Positions 6,807 through 15,087 are shown, counted from the first letter of the stretch. The stretch is DNA of 15,862 bases from Tabrizicola_A sp044377735 (GCA_044377735.1 JBILYK010000079.1:1-15862); one strand, 5' to 3'. Notes: generated by a model not told the origin, from the letters alone. A program made the numbers and translations.

Positions 6807-7480
6807 CAATCTCACTTGAGGACCTCTGCGATAGGCTCCGGCAGCTCTATCTGCCCGCAGTTTGTGATGCGATGTATGAACTGGGGCTTGCGGAGCCGGT
6901 ACTGCCCACGACGATCCGCCCGTTGCTTGATCCCGCGCCGCGGATGGTAGGCGAAGCCTATACCGTTCAGGGTGACGGCATCGAACCGCGCGTGAGCTGG
7001 GACGAAGGCCTGCCGCGAATGCGCTCCTACCTCAGGATGTTCGAGAAGCTGACCCCCAACACGGTCATCGTTTCCTCGACCCCACCAAGCAGCGCGGTCG
7101 GCCACTTCGGCGAGCTAACTGCCAATGCTGCCAAGTCGCGCGGATGCGTGGGTGTGGTCCTCGACGGCAACTTGCGAGACATTGAGGGGATGCGGGAAAT
7201 AGGCTTTCAAGTGTTCTACCGCAGCCTCTCACCGCTTAACGGCATTGGCCGATGGGAGATGGTGGCTGAGCAGGTCCCGGTCAAGATCGGCGACGTTCTT
7301 ATCCAGCCAGGCGACATTGTTCTTGCTGAGTTCGAGGCGATTCTAGTGATCCCCCGCAAGGATGCCGAACGCGTCCTGCTTAAGGCTGAGGAGATCGTCG
7401 CGGCTGAGGAGAAAGTAAGAGCCGAAACTGCTTCAGGGATACCGCCATCCGACAGCCTAGATCGTCACGGTCATATCTAG
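6803..7480 (+). CDS. RraA-like / HMG aldolase-family protein
   Basis: A 225-aa member of the RraA/4-hydroxy-4-methyl-2-oxoglutarate aldolase fold. Members with the catalytic motif split or decarboxylate 4-carbon or larger 2-oxo-dicarboxylates, using a divalent metal and releasing pyruvate. The motif is present: G100-x3-E104, then 20 residues, then R125-D126, around GHFGELTANAA and DGNLRD. This favours an enzyme over a pure RNase E inhibitor. The GTG start overlaps the ATPase stop (GTGA), with AAGGA 6 nt upstream. The gene joins the importer to the PLP enzymes and plausibly acts on their 2-oxoacid product. The exact substrate is not readable; oxaloacetate decarboxylase activity is an alternative. 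Confidence 0.85.
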   Translation: MTISLEDLCDRLRQLYLPAVCDAMYELGLAEPVLPTTIRPLLDPAPRMVGEAYTVQGDGIEPRVSWDEGLPRMRSYLRMFEKLTPNTVIVSSTPPSSAVGHFGELTANAAKSRGCVGVVLDGNLRDIEGMREIGFQVFYRSLSPLNGIGRWEMVAEQVPVKIGDVLIQPGDIVLAEFEAILVIPRKDAERVLLKAEEIVAAEEKVRAETASGIPPSDSLDRHGHI

Positions 7481-7527
7481 CCCGCAGCAGTCAACCTGAT
7501 TGTCCTTTCACAAACCGGAGTAATAGA

Positions 7528-7956
7528 ATGAAGAAGAAGCAAGTTGTCCTTATCCCAAACGGTCCGCCGCAACATCCCTTCCTGTCGCCGGCAATGCGCG
7601 CCGGTGATTTCATCTATGTGTCGGGAAATGTCGGTCTGTTGCCTGGCAAACCGGCTTACGGTGAGAAGAACAAGGGCTGGATGCCGGGCGAGCTTATTGC
7701 GGGCGGCATCGAAGTGCAGACCCGGCAGACCATCGAGAACCTGAAAGCCCTGCTCGAGGCGGCTGGCGCGACGCTGGAAGATATTGTCAAAGTCAACACC
7801 TTCCTGCGCGACATCGATCGCGATTTTCATGGCTACAACGACGTTTACCAGGAGTACTTCAAGGTAGATCCTCCGGCGCGAACGACTGTCGAGGCCAAGA
7901 TCTACAACCACATCCTCGTAGAGATCGAGTGTGTCGCCTACAAACCGCTGGCCTGA
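7528..7956 (+). CDS. RidA/YjgF-family enamine/imine deaminase (first copy)
   Basis: A 142-aa cytosolic protein, expected to be a trimer, that hydrolyses reactive enamines/imines such as 2-aminoacrylate to 2-oxoacids and ammonia. The catalytic arginine is present (R118 in PPARTTVEAKI) and so is the matching glutamate (E132 in VEIE), corresponding to R105 and E120 of Escherichia coli RidA. The N-terminal GDFIYVSGNVGL block is typical. It has a GGAG ribosome site and lies 47 nt after the RraA-like gene and 1 nt before the PLP lyase gene. That position fits removal of the imine made by the neighbouring PLP enzyme. A second copy lies at 14662-15060. Confidence 0.92.
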   Translation: MKKKQVVLIPNGPPQHPFLSPAMRAGDFIYVSGNVGLLPGKPAYGEKNKGWMPGELIAGGIEVQTRQTIENLKALLEAAGATLEDIVKVNTFLRDIDRDFHGYNDVYQEYFKVDPPARTTVEAKIYNHILVEIECVAYKPLA

Positions 7957-7957
7957 G

Positions 7958-9283
7958 ATGCCGGAACGCAACGCCCGGCCCATGCCGACCGATCTGTCAA
8001 GGCTTGATGCGACCTTGGCGCGGATCGATGGTGAGATCACGACGGCAATCGAGAAGGGCCTGCCTGATGGGCCGGTTCGCCTCGGCGAAATTTCACAGGA
8101 AGGCTGGAACCTGCTGCTAGGCGACCTGCCGATGCCCAACCTTGTGCTCAAGAAATCGGCTCTGACGCACAATACTGCGCACATGCAGGCCTACTGCGAT
8201 CAGCACGGCGCTTGGTTTTCGCCGCACGGCAAGACGACCATGGCGCCCAAGATCTTCCGCGATCAGCTAAAGGCCGGCGCCTGGGCCATCACCGTAGCAA
8301 ACATCGCGCAACTGCAGGTGTGCCTCAGCTTCGGGATCGAACGCGTCTATGTGGCCAATGAGATGGTGACGGAGTACGACGCGCGCTTCTTGGCACGGCA
8401 GTTAGTGCAGCGCCCGTCTTCCGAGATCTATGTGGCGGTCGATAGCAAGGCCGGGGTGGATATTCTGGCGGCAGCCGTCAAGGCGTCCGGTACCGGGCGT
8501 CGGCAGCGCGTTCTGGTTGATTTCGGCATGCTCGGTGGGCGGTGTGGCCTACGCACCGTTGAAGATGCAGTCGCTCTCGCGCATCTAATCCTCGCGGAAG
8601 GGTCGGCATTGGAGCTTGTCGGGGTCCATGGCTACGAAGGCATCGCGCAAGGAAGCACGCGCGAGGCCAAGCTGGCCTCGGCGAACGCCTATCTGCACGA
8701 CCTGCAGCGCGTGGCCCGTGACGTTGCCGCATTGTGCCCGGATGCCACGCCTTTCCTCGTAACGGCCGGCGGCAGCGAATACTTCGACCGGGTGGTTGAC
8801 CTGCTGGGCGCCAAGGCCCTGGCGGGCTGTCAGCTGGTGCTGAGAAGTGGCGGCTATGTCACCCACGACTCGAGCTTCTATGACAAGATCTCCCCGTTCG
8901 GCAGCCGCACATGGCGACCTTCACAGGGCGCACGCCTGATACCTGCGATCGAGGTCTGGTCTGCCGTTCTGTCGCTGCCGGAACCCGGGCTCGCCATCCT
9001 GGGGATGGGTGGGCGCGACATGCCCACCGACGTCGAACTGCCGGTACCGCTTTTCCATTCGCGGAAGGGCGGGTCGCCGGCAAAGCTTGATGGTGAGTGG
9101 CGCGTCACCCGGTCAAACGACCAGCACGCCTATCTGTCCTACCCATCGGGACATGATCTCGCTGTGGGCGACCTTATCGGCAGCGGCATCTCGCATCCGT
9201 GTACCGCGTTTGACAAATGGCGGTCAATCCTGGTGGTGGACGAGGACTACCGGGTCATCGATGCCGTTAGAACCTATTTCTGA
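7958..9283 (+). CDS. D-serine dehydratase / D-threonine aldolase-family PLP enzyme
   Basis: A 441-aa fold-type III (alanine-racemase-like) PLP enzyme. The PLP lysine is K92 in WFSPHGKTTMAPKIF. The C-terminal metal site of the family is present as His413-x-Cys415 in SHPCTAFDKW. Known relatives are D-serine dehydratase, D-threonine aldolase and D-threo-3-hydroxyaspartate dehydratase; their reactions give either a 2-oxoacid plus ammonia or glycine plus an aldehyde. The RidA immediately upstream favours the dehydratase/deaminase reaction, because that releases an enamine. The ATG at 7958 starts 1 nt after the RidA stop; an overlapping ATG at 7931 is less likely. The N-terminus is longer than in short D-threonine aldolases, as in proteins often annotated 'amino acid deaminase'. 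The remnant at 11-205 is from the same family. Confidence 0.88.
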   Translation: MPERNARPMPTDLSRLDATLARIDGEITTAIEKGLPDGPVRLGEISQEGWNLLLGDLPMPNLVLKKSALTHNTAHMQAYCDQHGAWFSPHGKTTMAPKIFRDQLKAGAWAITVANIAQLQVCLSFGIERVYVANEMVTEYDARFLARQLVQRPSSEIYVAVDSKAGVDILAAAVKASGTGRRQRVLVDFGMLGGRCGLRTVEDAVALAHLILAEGSALELVGVHGYEGIAQGSTREAKLASANAYLHDLQRVARDVAALCPDATPFLVTAGGSEYFDRVVDLLGAKALAGCQLVLRSGGYVTHDSSFYDKISPFGSRTWRPSQGARLIPAIEVWSAVLSLPEPGLAILGMGGRDMPTDVELPVPLFHSRKGGSPAKLDGEWRVTRSNDQHAYLSYPSGHDLAVGDLIGSGISHPCTAFDKWRSILVVDEDYRVIDAVRTYF

Positions 9284-9292
9284 GAGGGCGAT

Positions 9293-10399
9293 ATGGGCGA
9301 GGCCAAGTGCGATCGATTGATGATTCCGGGCCCAGTGCCCGTGTCGCAGGCAGTGCTGGCGGCGCTTGCGGCGGCGCCGCGCCCGCACTATGGGCCCCAA
9401 TGGGCGGCCATTTGGCAAAAGGTGCTCGGCCAACTGGCGACAGTTTTCGGCACCTCAGGCACAGTACTCAACATTCCAGGCACCGGATCCGCAGGGCTCG
9501 ACGCGGCGATTAACAGCATAATAAGTCCCGGCGACCGCGTGTTGGTGAGTGTGAATGGCTACCACGGCAACCGGCTCGCACTTATGGCCGAGAGCCGTGG
9601 AGCCGATGTTACCCGTATCGAGGCTGAGTGGGGCAACCCGGTTCTGGCAGAACAGTTCATCGAAAGCGCTTCCGCCGGGCCGAGCCCACAGTTGGCAATC
9701 GTCACGCATGTCGAGACGTCGACAGGGATTATCAATCCGGTTCGAGAGATCGCCAAAGCCATGCGGAGCGCCGGTGCGCTAACGATGGTTGATGCGGTCG
9801 CGTCGCTTGGTGGTACCGAGTTCCAAATGGACGACTGGGGGATCGATATCGCTTGCGCGTCGTCACAGAAGTGTCTCGGAAGCACACCAGGGCTGGCGCA
9901 GGTTGCGTTGAGCCCCCGCGCCCAGCATGCAATCAGCGAGCGGCAACATTCGTCGCGGTCCTGGTTTCTGGATCTAGCGGTCTGGCTCGATTTCCGCGAT
10001 AAATGGTCGTCTTGGCACCCCTATCCGGTCACCGTGCCTACTGGGACAACCTTGGCTCTTTCACAAGCGCTGGACGAGTTGTTGAGCGACGGTCTCTCGG
10101 CGAGGTTCGCCTACTTTCGCGAAACGGGCGACTATCTGAAACAGCGTCTACAGCAAGTGGGGCTTGACCCATTGGCACCCGTTTCCTACCAAGCGCCGGT
10201 TGTCACTGCCTTCAAGGTCAAGGGCGGTCGGTCTGACGCGCTTAATGACCATCTCTTGCGTCATCACGGCATTCACATCGGCGCAGGCTTTGGTCAGCTT
10301 CAGGGTCGAGCGGTCCGTGTCGGGCATATGTCGCGCCAGATCACCAACATTGACGTTGATGCTCTTGCCGAGGGCGTTGCCGACTTTCTCCGGTCCTGA
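9293..10399 (+). CDS. Class V aminotransferase (alanine-glyoxylate / serine-pyruvate type)
   Basis: A 368-aa fold-type I PLP aminotransferase. It starts with the usual MIPGPVPV block. The cofactor-nitrogen aspartate is D167 in MVDAVASLGG, and the Schiff-base lysine is K193 in SSQKCLGSTPG. ETSTG (141-145) and the late RVGHMSR arginine are typical of alanine-glyoxylate/serine-pyruvate enzymes. Likely chemistry is transfer of an amino group between a small amino acid and glyoxylate or pyruvate; which one cannot be told. It is the last gene of the rightward operon, 9 nt after the D-threonine aldolase-like gene, with GAGAGG as ribosome site. Its TGA stop directly abuts the convergent E1 gene's stop (TGATCA), so no terminator fits between them. 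Confidence 0.88.
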   Translation: MGEAKCDRLMIPGPVPVSQAVLAALAAAPRPHYGPQWAAIWQKVLGQLATVFGTSGTVLNIPGTGSAGLDAAINSIISPGDRVLVSVNGYHGNRLALMAESRGADVTRIEAEWGNPVLAEQFIESASAGPSPQLAIVTHVETSTGIINPVREIAKAMRSAGALTMVDAVASLGGTEFQMDDWGIDIACASSQKCLGSTPGLAQVALSPRAQHAISERQHSSRSWFLDLAVWLDFRDKWSSWHPYPVTVPTGTTLALSQALDELLSDGLSARFAYFRETGDYLKQRLQQVGLDPLAPVSYQAPVVTAFKVKGGRSDALNDHLLRHHGIHIGAGFGQLQGRAVRVGHMSRQITNIDVDALAEGVADFLRS

Positions 10400-12424
10400 T
10401 CACCGTCGGCCCGTCACCAGATCGCGCGCGGCTTCCATGATCCGAGCCTGTGACGGGATCACCTGATTTTCCAACGAGTCGTTGAACGGCATCGGCACAT
10501 CCATCGACGCAATGCGCACGATCGGCGCATCGAGCCAGTCGAACGCCTTGTCGACCACCATCGCGGCGATCTCGGCGCCCAGGCCGCCGGTCTGGACAGC
10601 CTCGTGGGCTATGATCAGCCGGTTGGTCTTGCGGACGGAAGCGAGGATCGTCTCTTCGTCGAGTGGCTTGATTGTGCGGGGGTCGATGACTTCCACGCTG
10701 ATACCCTCGCGCTCCAGCACTGCCGCCGCCGACAGTGCCCGTGCCACCATCATCTGGGTTGCCACGATGGTGACGTCTGTCCCCTCACGCTTGATGTCGG
10801 CCTTCCCGATCGGCAGAACGTAGCTGTCTTCCGGCACCGGCGCGCTTTGGCCAAGATAAAGCATCTTGTGCTCAAGGAAGATCACCGGATTGTCGTCACG
10901 GATGGCAGCAGCCAGCAATCCTTTTGCGTCATAGGGTGTCGAGGGGGCGATGACGACAAGGCCCGGGATATGCATGAACCAGGCCTCAAGGCTCTGGCTG
11001 TGCTGCGCTGCCAGCCGGATACCGCCGCCCTGCGGCCCCCGGATGACAATTGGCACCCGCGCGGTGCCGCCGTTCATGAACCGGAATTTTGCGGCCTGAT
11101 TGACAATCATGTCCATCATTTGCGTGACGAAATCGAAGATCTGCACCTCGACGACAGGGCGCAAGCCGGCGATCGCTGCGCCAACGCCTGCACCGCAGAA
11201 CGCAGCTTCCGAGATCGGCGTGTCGCGCACACGTTCAAGCCCGAACTTGTCTGAAAGCCCGGCCGTAACCTGGAAGATGCCGCCAGTCTCGGCGATGTCT
11301 TCGCCCATGATGAAGACATCGTGATCGCGCTCCATCTCCTGATGCAAAGCCTCGTTGAGCGCCTGCCCGAAAGTGAGTTCGCGTGTTGTCGCCGCAGGTG
11401 GCTGAACAGGCAGCGCGTGCGGTGCGTAAACTGCAGTCGATAGCACGGCGATGTCAGGTTCGGGGCTGGCTTCGGCGAAGGTTATTGCATCGTCGAGTTC
11501 GGTCTGGATGGAGGACTTGATCGCCTCAACCTGCTCCAGAAGCTCTGGTGCTTCGTCCCTGATCCGGTCCTGAATGCGCAGCAGCGGATCGCGGGCCTCC
11601 CATGAGCGCCGCGCTTCCTCGGTGCGGGGTTCGCGCAGATTGGCGCGCATGCTGTGCGGCCCCCAGCGCCAGGTCATCGCCTCGATGAGGGTCGGGCCGT
11701 CGCCACGGCGGGCGCGTGCGATGGCCTCGCCGACCACAAGCTGGACCTCGACAGCATCATTGCCATCTATTGTATGACCCGGAACCCGATAGCTCGCGGC
11801 GCGATCCGAGATATTGTCTACCGCGGTTGTCGTTTCATAGGCGGTGTTGAGGGCGTATTGATTGTTTTCGCACACGAAAACCATCGGCAGCTTCCATACA
11901 GACGCCAAGTTCAGCGTTTCGTGGAACACACCTTGGTTCGACGCGCCATCGCCGAAAAAGGCGACTGACACGGCGTCCGTGTCCCGCAGTTTGGCCGCAA
12001 GCGCTGCGCCTGCGCCAAGGGGCATTGTCGCACCAACAATTCCGTTCGCACCCAGGATGTTCAAACTGAGATCGGCAATGTGCATCGAGCCACCGAGACC
12101 ACCGCAATAGCCGGTCGAACGCCCGAGGAGTTCGGCCATCATTCGATCAACGCGGGCACCCTTTGCGATGCAGTGGCCGTGGCCTCGATGATAGCTGCCC
12201 ACGAAATCTTGGGTGGAAAGGCTGTGGCACACTCCCGCGGCAATGGCTTCCTCGCCGGCATAGCTATGCGCCGTGCCCTTTATGCGTCCGGCCTTGAACA
12301 TTTCGGTCGCGGTTTCTTCGAACCGGCGAATGCGGTACATGGTCTCGAACAGCGCAAGAAGAGTCGCGGGGTCCGCACCGAGGTTGCCTCGTCGTTGTGT
12401 CTGTTTCCGTGTCAGGGACGTCAT
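10400..12424 (-). CDS. Fused alpha-beta E1 component of a 2-oxoacid (pyruvate/acetoin-type) dehydrogenase
   Basis: A 674-aa thiamine-diphosphate enzyme joining the normally separate E1-alpha and E1-beta chains. The alpha half (about 1-330) has HRGHGH (79-84) and the TPP motif, GDG at 158-160 ending with the Asn pair 187-188. The beta half starts near ELTFGQALNEAL (about 345), with GEDIAETGGIFQVT and the C-terminal transketolase-like domain. It decarboxylates a 2-oxoacid or acetoin and normally passes the acyl group to a lipoyl E2, but no E2 or E3 gene lies in the window. It may use components encoded elsewhere or act alone as a decarboxylase/ligase. GGAG lies 8 nt before the ATG. It has its own promoter with operator site 3, so it is probably co-regulated with the importer operon. 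Confidence 0.88.
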   Translation of the reverse strand: MTSLTRKQTQRRGNLGADPATLLALFETMYRIRRFEETATEMFKAGRIKGTAHSYAGEEAIAAGVCHSLSTQDFVGSYHRGHGHCIAKGARVDRMMAELLGRSTGYCGGLGGSMHIADLSLNILGANGIVGATMPLGAGAALAAKLRDTDAVSVAFFGDGASNQGVFHETLNLASVWKLPMVFVCENNQYALNTAYETTTAVDNISDRAASYRVPGHTIDGNDAVEVQLVVGEAIARARRGDGPTLIEAMTWRWGPHSMRANLREPRTEEARRSWEARDPLLRIQDRIRDEAPELLEQVEAIKSSIQTELDDAITFAEASPEPDIAVLSTAVYAPHALPVQPPAATTRELTFGQALNEALHQEMERDHDVFIMGEDIAETGGIFQVTAGLSDKFGLERVRDTPISEAAFCGAGVGAAIAGLRPVVEVQIFDFVTQMMDMIVNQAAKFRFMNGGTARVPIVIRGPQGGGIRLAAQHSQSLEAWFMHIPGLVVIAPSTPYDAKGLLAAAIRDDNPVIFLEHKMLYLGQSAPVPEDSYVLPIGKADIKREGTDVTIVATQMMVARALSAAAVLEREGISVEVIDPRTIKPLDEETILASVRKTNRLIIAHEAVQTGGLGAEIAAMVVDKAFDWLDAPIVRIASMDVPMPFNDSLENQVIPSQARIMEAARDLVTGRR

Positions 12425-12505
12425 CTGAGCAACTCCGCTTTATGGATCGGTGAACCAGAAAGGATGTGCCATTGGTCAGGAGCGGGACCTGAAATCGGCA
12501 GCGCA

Positions 12506-12534
12506 AGACTGATACCGGTATCAATCACTGTCAA
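12506..12534 (-). promoter_or_regulatory. Promoter with operator site 3, ahead of the fused E1 gene
   Basis: Read leftward: a perfect -35, TTGACA (12529-12534), then about 17 nt to a weak -10, CAGTCT (12506-12511). The perfect 14-bp palindrome TGATACCGGTATCA, identical to site 2, lies at 12510-12523 between them and overlaps the -10 edge. The E1 start codon follows about 80 nt later. The exact -10 is uncertain; the operator is not. Confidence 0.75.
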
Positions 12535-12565
12535 GCTGTTCTTGATGGCGAACATGTTCGTGCGC

Positions 12566-13513
12566 TCACGGATCAGGCCGTGACCGGGTGGGTTCCTGCG
12601 TTGAGTCGGGCCGTGCTTCTTCCGCGTGCGTCATTACGATCGCGACGCCGCTTGCCAAAATCATCGCTATGCCAGCCAACCCGATTCCGCTGATCGGGTC
12701 CCCGAAGACCAACAGTCCCGAAAGAAATGACCACAGAGGGTAGAGGTAGTAGAACGGGGCGACGCGGCCGATCGTTCCAACGCGATAGCTCAAGAAGAAC
12801 AGGCTGTGCCCGATCGCCAGAAACAACCCCGATCCTGCAAGCATACCAATAATCATTGGTGCTGGCATCACCCAGCTTGAGGTAGCAGTCGCGAATAGCC
12901 CGGCTCCAACAATCTCAAACAATAGATTGGCCATGACGACTTCGAGCACTGGTATCTCAAGCGGAATCTGACGACCGACCATGTCTCGGAGCGCTCCCAA
13001 AACCGCACTTGCCAAACCGAGTAGGGCATATGCTGAGAATCCGTCTTGGCCGGGCCGAGCCAGCATCAACGCGCCAATTAGGGCGAGCACCACAAATGCC
13101 AGGCGAAGCCGCCCGATTGCTTCGCCCCAGACCATCCAGACACCTACGATCAGCAGAGCAGGCGAAAGCTGGCCGAGGGCGACGAGATCACCGAGCGGCA
13201 AATGCTGAATTGACGCCATGAAGCAAAACACCGAGCCGAGGTGCAGCCCGCTGCGAAACAAAACCCAAGGGTTCGTCATCGCCCTGAAGTTCAGCCTTCG
13301 CCGCGTGACGAGCAGAAATGGCACAATCCACAATACCGCCGCGGCGCCCCGAAAAAACATTGCGTTTGTGGGTGTGAGATCGTTCGTCGCCAGTTTCACC
13401 AGCGTGTCGTTGGTCGCATACATCAATGTCGCCAGAGACATTAGGACGATGCCTTGCCGTGCGGCTCTGGCGGATGGCGCTCCAACAGAAATAGCTACTT
13501 CAGAGGCTATCAT
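12566..13513 (-). CDS. EamA/DMT-superfamily transporter
   Basis: A 315-aa inner-membrane protein with about ten hydrophobic segments arranged as two EamA repeats. The first repeat begins near GIVLMSLATLMYATNDTLVK, and the second begins with ALLGLASAVLGALRDM. Family members mostly export amino acids, metabolites or drugs, and direction and substrate are unknown here. The ATG overlaps the stop of the preceding PLP-enzyme gene (ATGA), so the two are translationally coupled. It is the last gene of the RidA-PLP enzyme-transporter operon. The polar C-terminal tail is Pro/Arg-rich. An export role for an intermediate or end product of the pathway is inference from position. Confidence 0.87.
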   Translation of the reverse strand: MIASEVAISVGAPSARAARQGIVLMSLATLMYATNDTLVKLATNDLTPTNAMFFRGAAAVLWIVPFLLVTRRRLNFRAMTNPWVLFRSGLHLGSVFCFMASIQHLPLGDLVALGQLSPALLIVGVWMVWGEAIGRLRLAFVVLALIGALMLARPGQDGFSAYALLGLASAVLGALRDMVGRQIPLEIPVLEVVMANLLFEIVGAGLFATATSSWVMPAPMIIGMLAGSGLFLAIGHSLFFLSYRVGTIGRVAPFYYLYPLWSFLSGLLVFGDPISGIGLAGIAMILASGVAIVMTHAEEARPDSTQEPTRSRPDP

Positions 13514-14652
13514 CGGGTGGCAACGGTCCGGCTGAGCGCATCGAGGCAGCGATCGACGTCCTGCGAACTGTTGTACAGATGGACCGAGATACGAATTCGG
13601 CCACTCCCGGCAAGAACGAGGACGCCGTTTGCCCGGAGGTTTGCCTCGATTGAGACGGCATCTCCAGCGGAAAAGCTGAAGTTGCCGGCGCGGCGCGCAG
13701 ATGTCTCAGGCGTAGTCACGTGGAGTCCCAACGACACCAATCCTTGCCGGAGTCTTCGACCAAGCACTTCAATATGAGCCGCACGCTGGGTGAGCGTAGC
13801 TTCGTCTAGCGTCCTCAACGCGTTACAAAGGACATGAAGTGCCAGAAAGGGAGGGTTGCCAGTCTCAAAGCGCTTGGCATCGGAGTGAATCTGGTAATTG
13901 TCCTTGCAGCGCCAGTCGTCGTCGTTCACGACCGAGTGCCATCCCAGCGTGCTCGGCATGAGCTCAGGCCAACGCAAAGCGTTTACTGCAAAAACGCCGC
14001 AGCCGTGAACGCCGAGCAGCCATTTGTAGCAGGACGAGACAACTGCATCGCAAAGCGAGCCATCGACCGGTACTGCCCCGAGCGAGTGACTCGCATCGAC
14101 GACCAACCGCGCCGATACTCTATCGGCCAACTCCCGAAACGCGGCGATGTCCATCCTGTCGCCCGTCAAGTGACTCACGTGGCTGACGAAGATGGCGCGC
14201 GTTCTCGCGTCGATGCAGGCCGCGTAGTCATCGATCTCGGCGATCATTCCATTCCCGGCAAAGCGAATCTCAACGCCGCGATCCCGAAGCGGGAGCAATG
14301 CCAGCGCGAGAGAAGGGTATTCGCAGCGCGCCAACACGACATTGTCACAAGACGAAACCGAGAGACCCATTGAAGACTGGGCCAAACCATCGGACGCATT
14401 CAGAAGAAAGGCGATTTCGGTTGTCCCAAGGCCAAGAAGTCCCGCGATGCGCCTGCGTGCCTCGTCCACCGGCCCGAATAGATGAGCGCGCCCAATCATC
14501 CCTTCACCCTTGGCGCGCAGGAACCGATCAATGGCGTCGCGATGTGAGTCCAGCATCGGCGCTTCGGCACCTGCCGCCATGTGCGAAATACCATCGATCG
14601 CTAGAAAGCGGTTGGGCAAGATCAGAGGGGCGACATCAATGTCCGGGGACAT
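13510..14652 (-). CDS. Class V PLP enzyme (cysteine desulfurase / epimerase-like)
   Basis: A 380-aa fold-type I PLP enzyme, distinct from the class V aminotransferase at 9293-10399. The Schiff-base lysine is K210 in SSCYKWLLGVHGCG, and D186 and H189 lie in VVDASHSLGA. The SHVSHLTGDRMDI block places it in the NifS/CsdA/isopenicillin-N-epimerase-like group. I see no conserved active-site cysteine block of a true sulfur-mobilising enzyme near the C-terminus, so a lyase, epimerase or transaminase activity is as likely as desulfuration. It starts 9 nt after the second RidA with no recognisable Shine-Dalgarno, suggesting translation depends on coupling. Its end overlaps the EamA gene. Confidence 0.82.
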   Translation of the reverse strand: MSPDIDVAPLILPNRFLAIDGISHMAAGAEAPMLDSHRDAIDRFLRAKGEGMIGRAHLFGPVDEARRRIAGLLGLGTTEIAFLLNASDGLAQSSMGLSVSSCDNVVLARCEYPSLALALLPLRDRGVEIRFAGNGMIAEIDDYAACIDARTRAIFVSHVSHLTGDRMDIAAFRELADRVSARLVVDASHSLGAVPVDGSLCDAVVSSCYKWLLGVHGCGVFAVNALRWPELMPSTLGWHSVVNDDDWRCKDNYQIHSDAKRFETGNPPFLALHVLCNALRTLDEATLTQRAAHIEVLGRRLRQGLVSLGLHVTTPETSARRAGNFSFSAGDAVSIEANLRANGVLVLAGSGRIRISVHLYNSSQDVDRCLDALSRTVATR

Positions 14653-14661
14653 AAAGTGATT

Positions 14662-15060
14662 CTAATTCAGTGGCTTGTAGGCTACGACCTCAATCTCGAC
14701 CTTGCCTTCCATCATCAACTGCGCACGCACAGTTGTACGCGTGGGCGGATTTGTCGGAAAGTACTCCGCGAAGACCCGGTTGAAGTTCATGAAGTCACGC
14801 GGGTCGTCAAGAAAGCAGGTCGTCTTGATGACGTCTTCCATCGCGCATCCGACGCTTTCAAGGATCGACTTGATAGAGTCGAGAACGAGCCGAGTTTCGG
14901 CGTCGATGCCCCCCCCCGGCTGTCTGCCGAAGCGGTCAACAGCGGTCACCCCGGACAGATAGAGAAAATCTCCGGCACGTATGGCAGCGGAGAAGGGCAG
15001 CTTCTGGGCTCCGCCAATAGCGAAGTCACTGGGATAATGAATTTTTTTCTTCGCTTCCAT
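14662..15060 (-). CDS. RidA/YjgF-family enamine/imine deaminase (second copy)
   Basis: A 132-aa RidA paralogue with the catalytic arginine (R108 in PPTRTTVRAQL) and glutamate (E122 in VEIE) intact, so probably active. It is clearly diverged from the copy at 7528-7956. The start at 15060 is chosen because GGGG lies about 6 nt upstream; the alternative ATG at 15066 would directly abut that ribosome site. It is the first gene of an operon with a class V PLP enzyme and an EamA transporter, under operator site 4. A run of nine G in coding sense (C9 at 14909-14917) encodes a glycine-rich loop and could be a slippage site. Confidence 0.9.
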   Translation of the reverse strand: MEAKKKIHYPSDFAIGGAQKLPFSAAIRAGDFLYLSGVTAVDRFGRQPGGGIDAETRLVLDSIKSILESVGCAMEDVIKTTCFLDDPRDFMNFNRVFAEYFPTNPPTRTTVRAQLMMEGKVEIEVVAYKPLN

Positions 15061-15087
15061 GGACATCCCCCGAGTAAATGAGCGTTA

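Noticed and set aside
6150..6815. Minus-strand 221-codon frame opposite the ATPase
   Set aside because: The plus strand has every ABC ATPase motif; the opposite frame is Cys/His-rich without family features.
7958..10399. Beta-hydroxyaspartate cycle (bhcABCD) as the pathway
   Set aside because: The D-threonine aldolase-like enzyme and class V aminotransferase recall BhcC and BhcA, but no beta-hydroxyaspartate dehydratase (BhcB) or iminosuccinate reductase (BhcD) is present, and RidA, RraA and E1 are not part of that cycle.
10604..11254. Plus-strand 216-codon frame opposite the E1 gene
   Set aside because: It is antisense to well-conserved E1-beta sequence, with no recognisable domain and no ribosome site.
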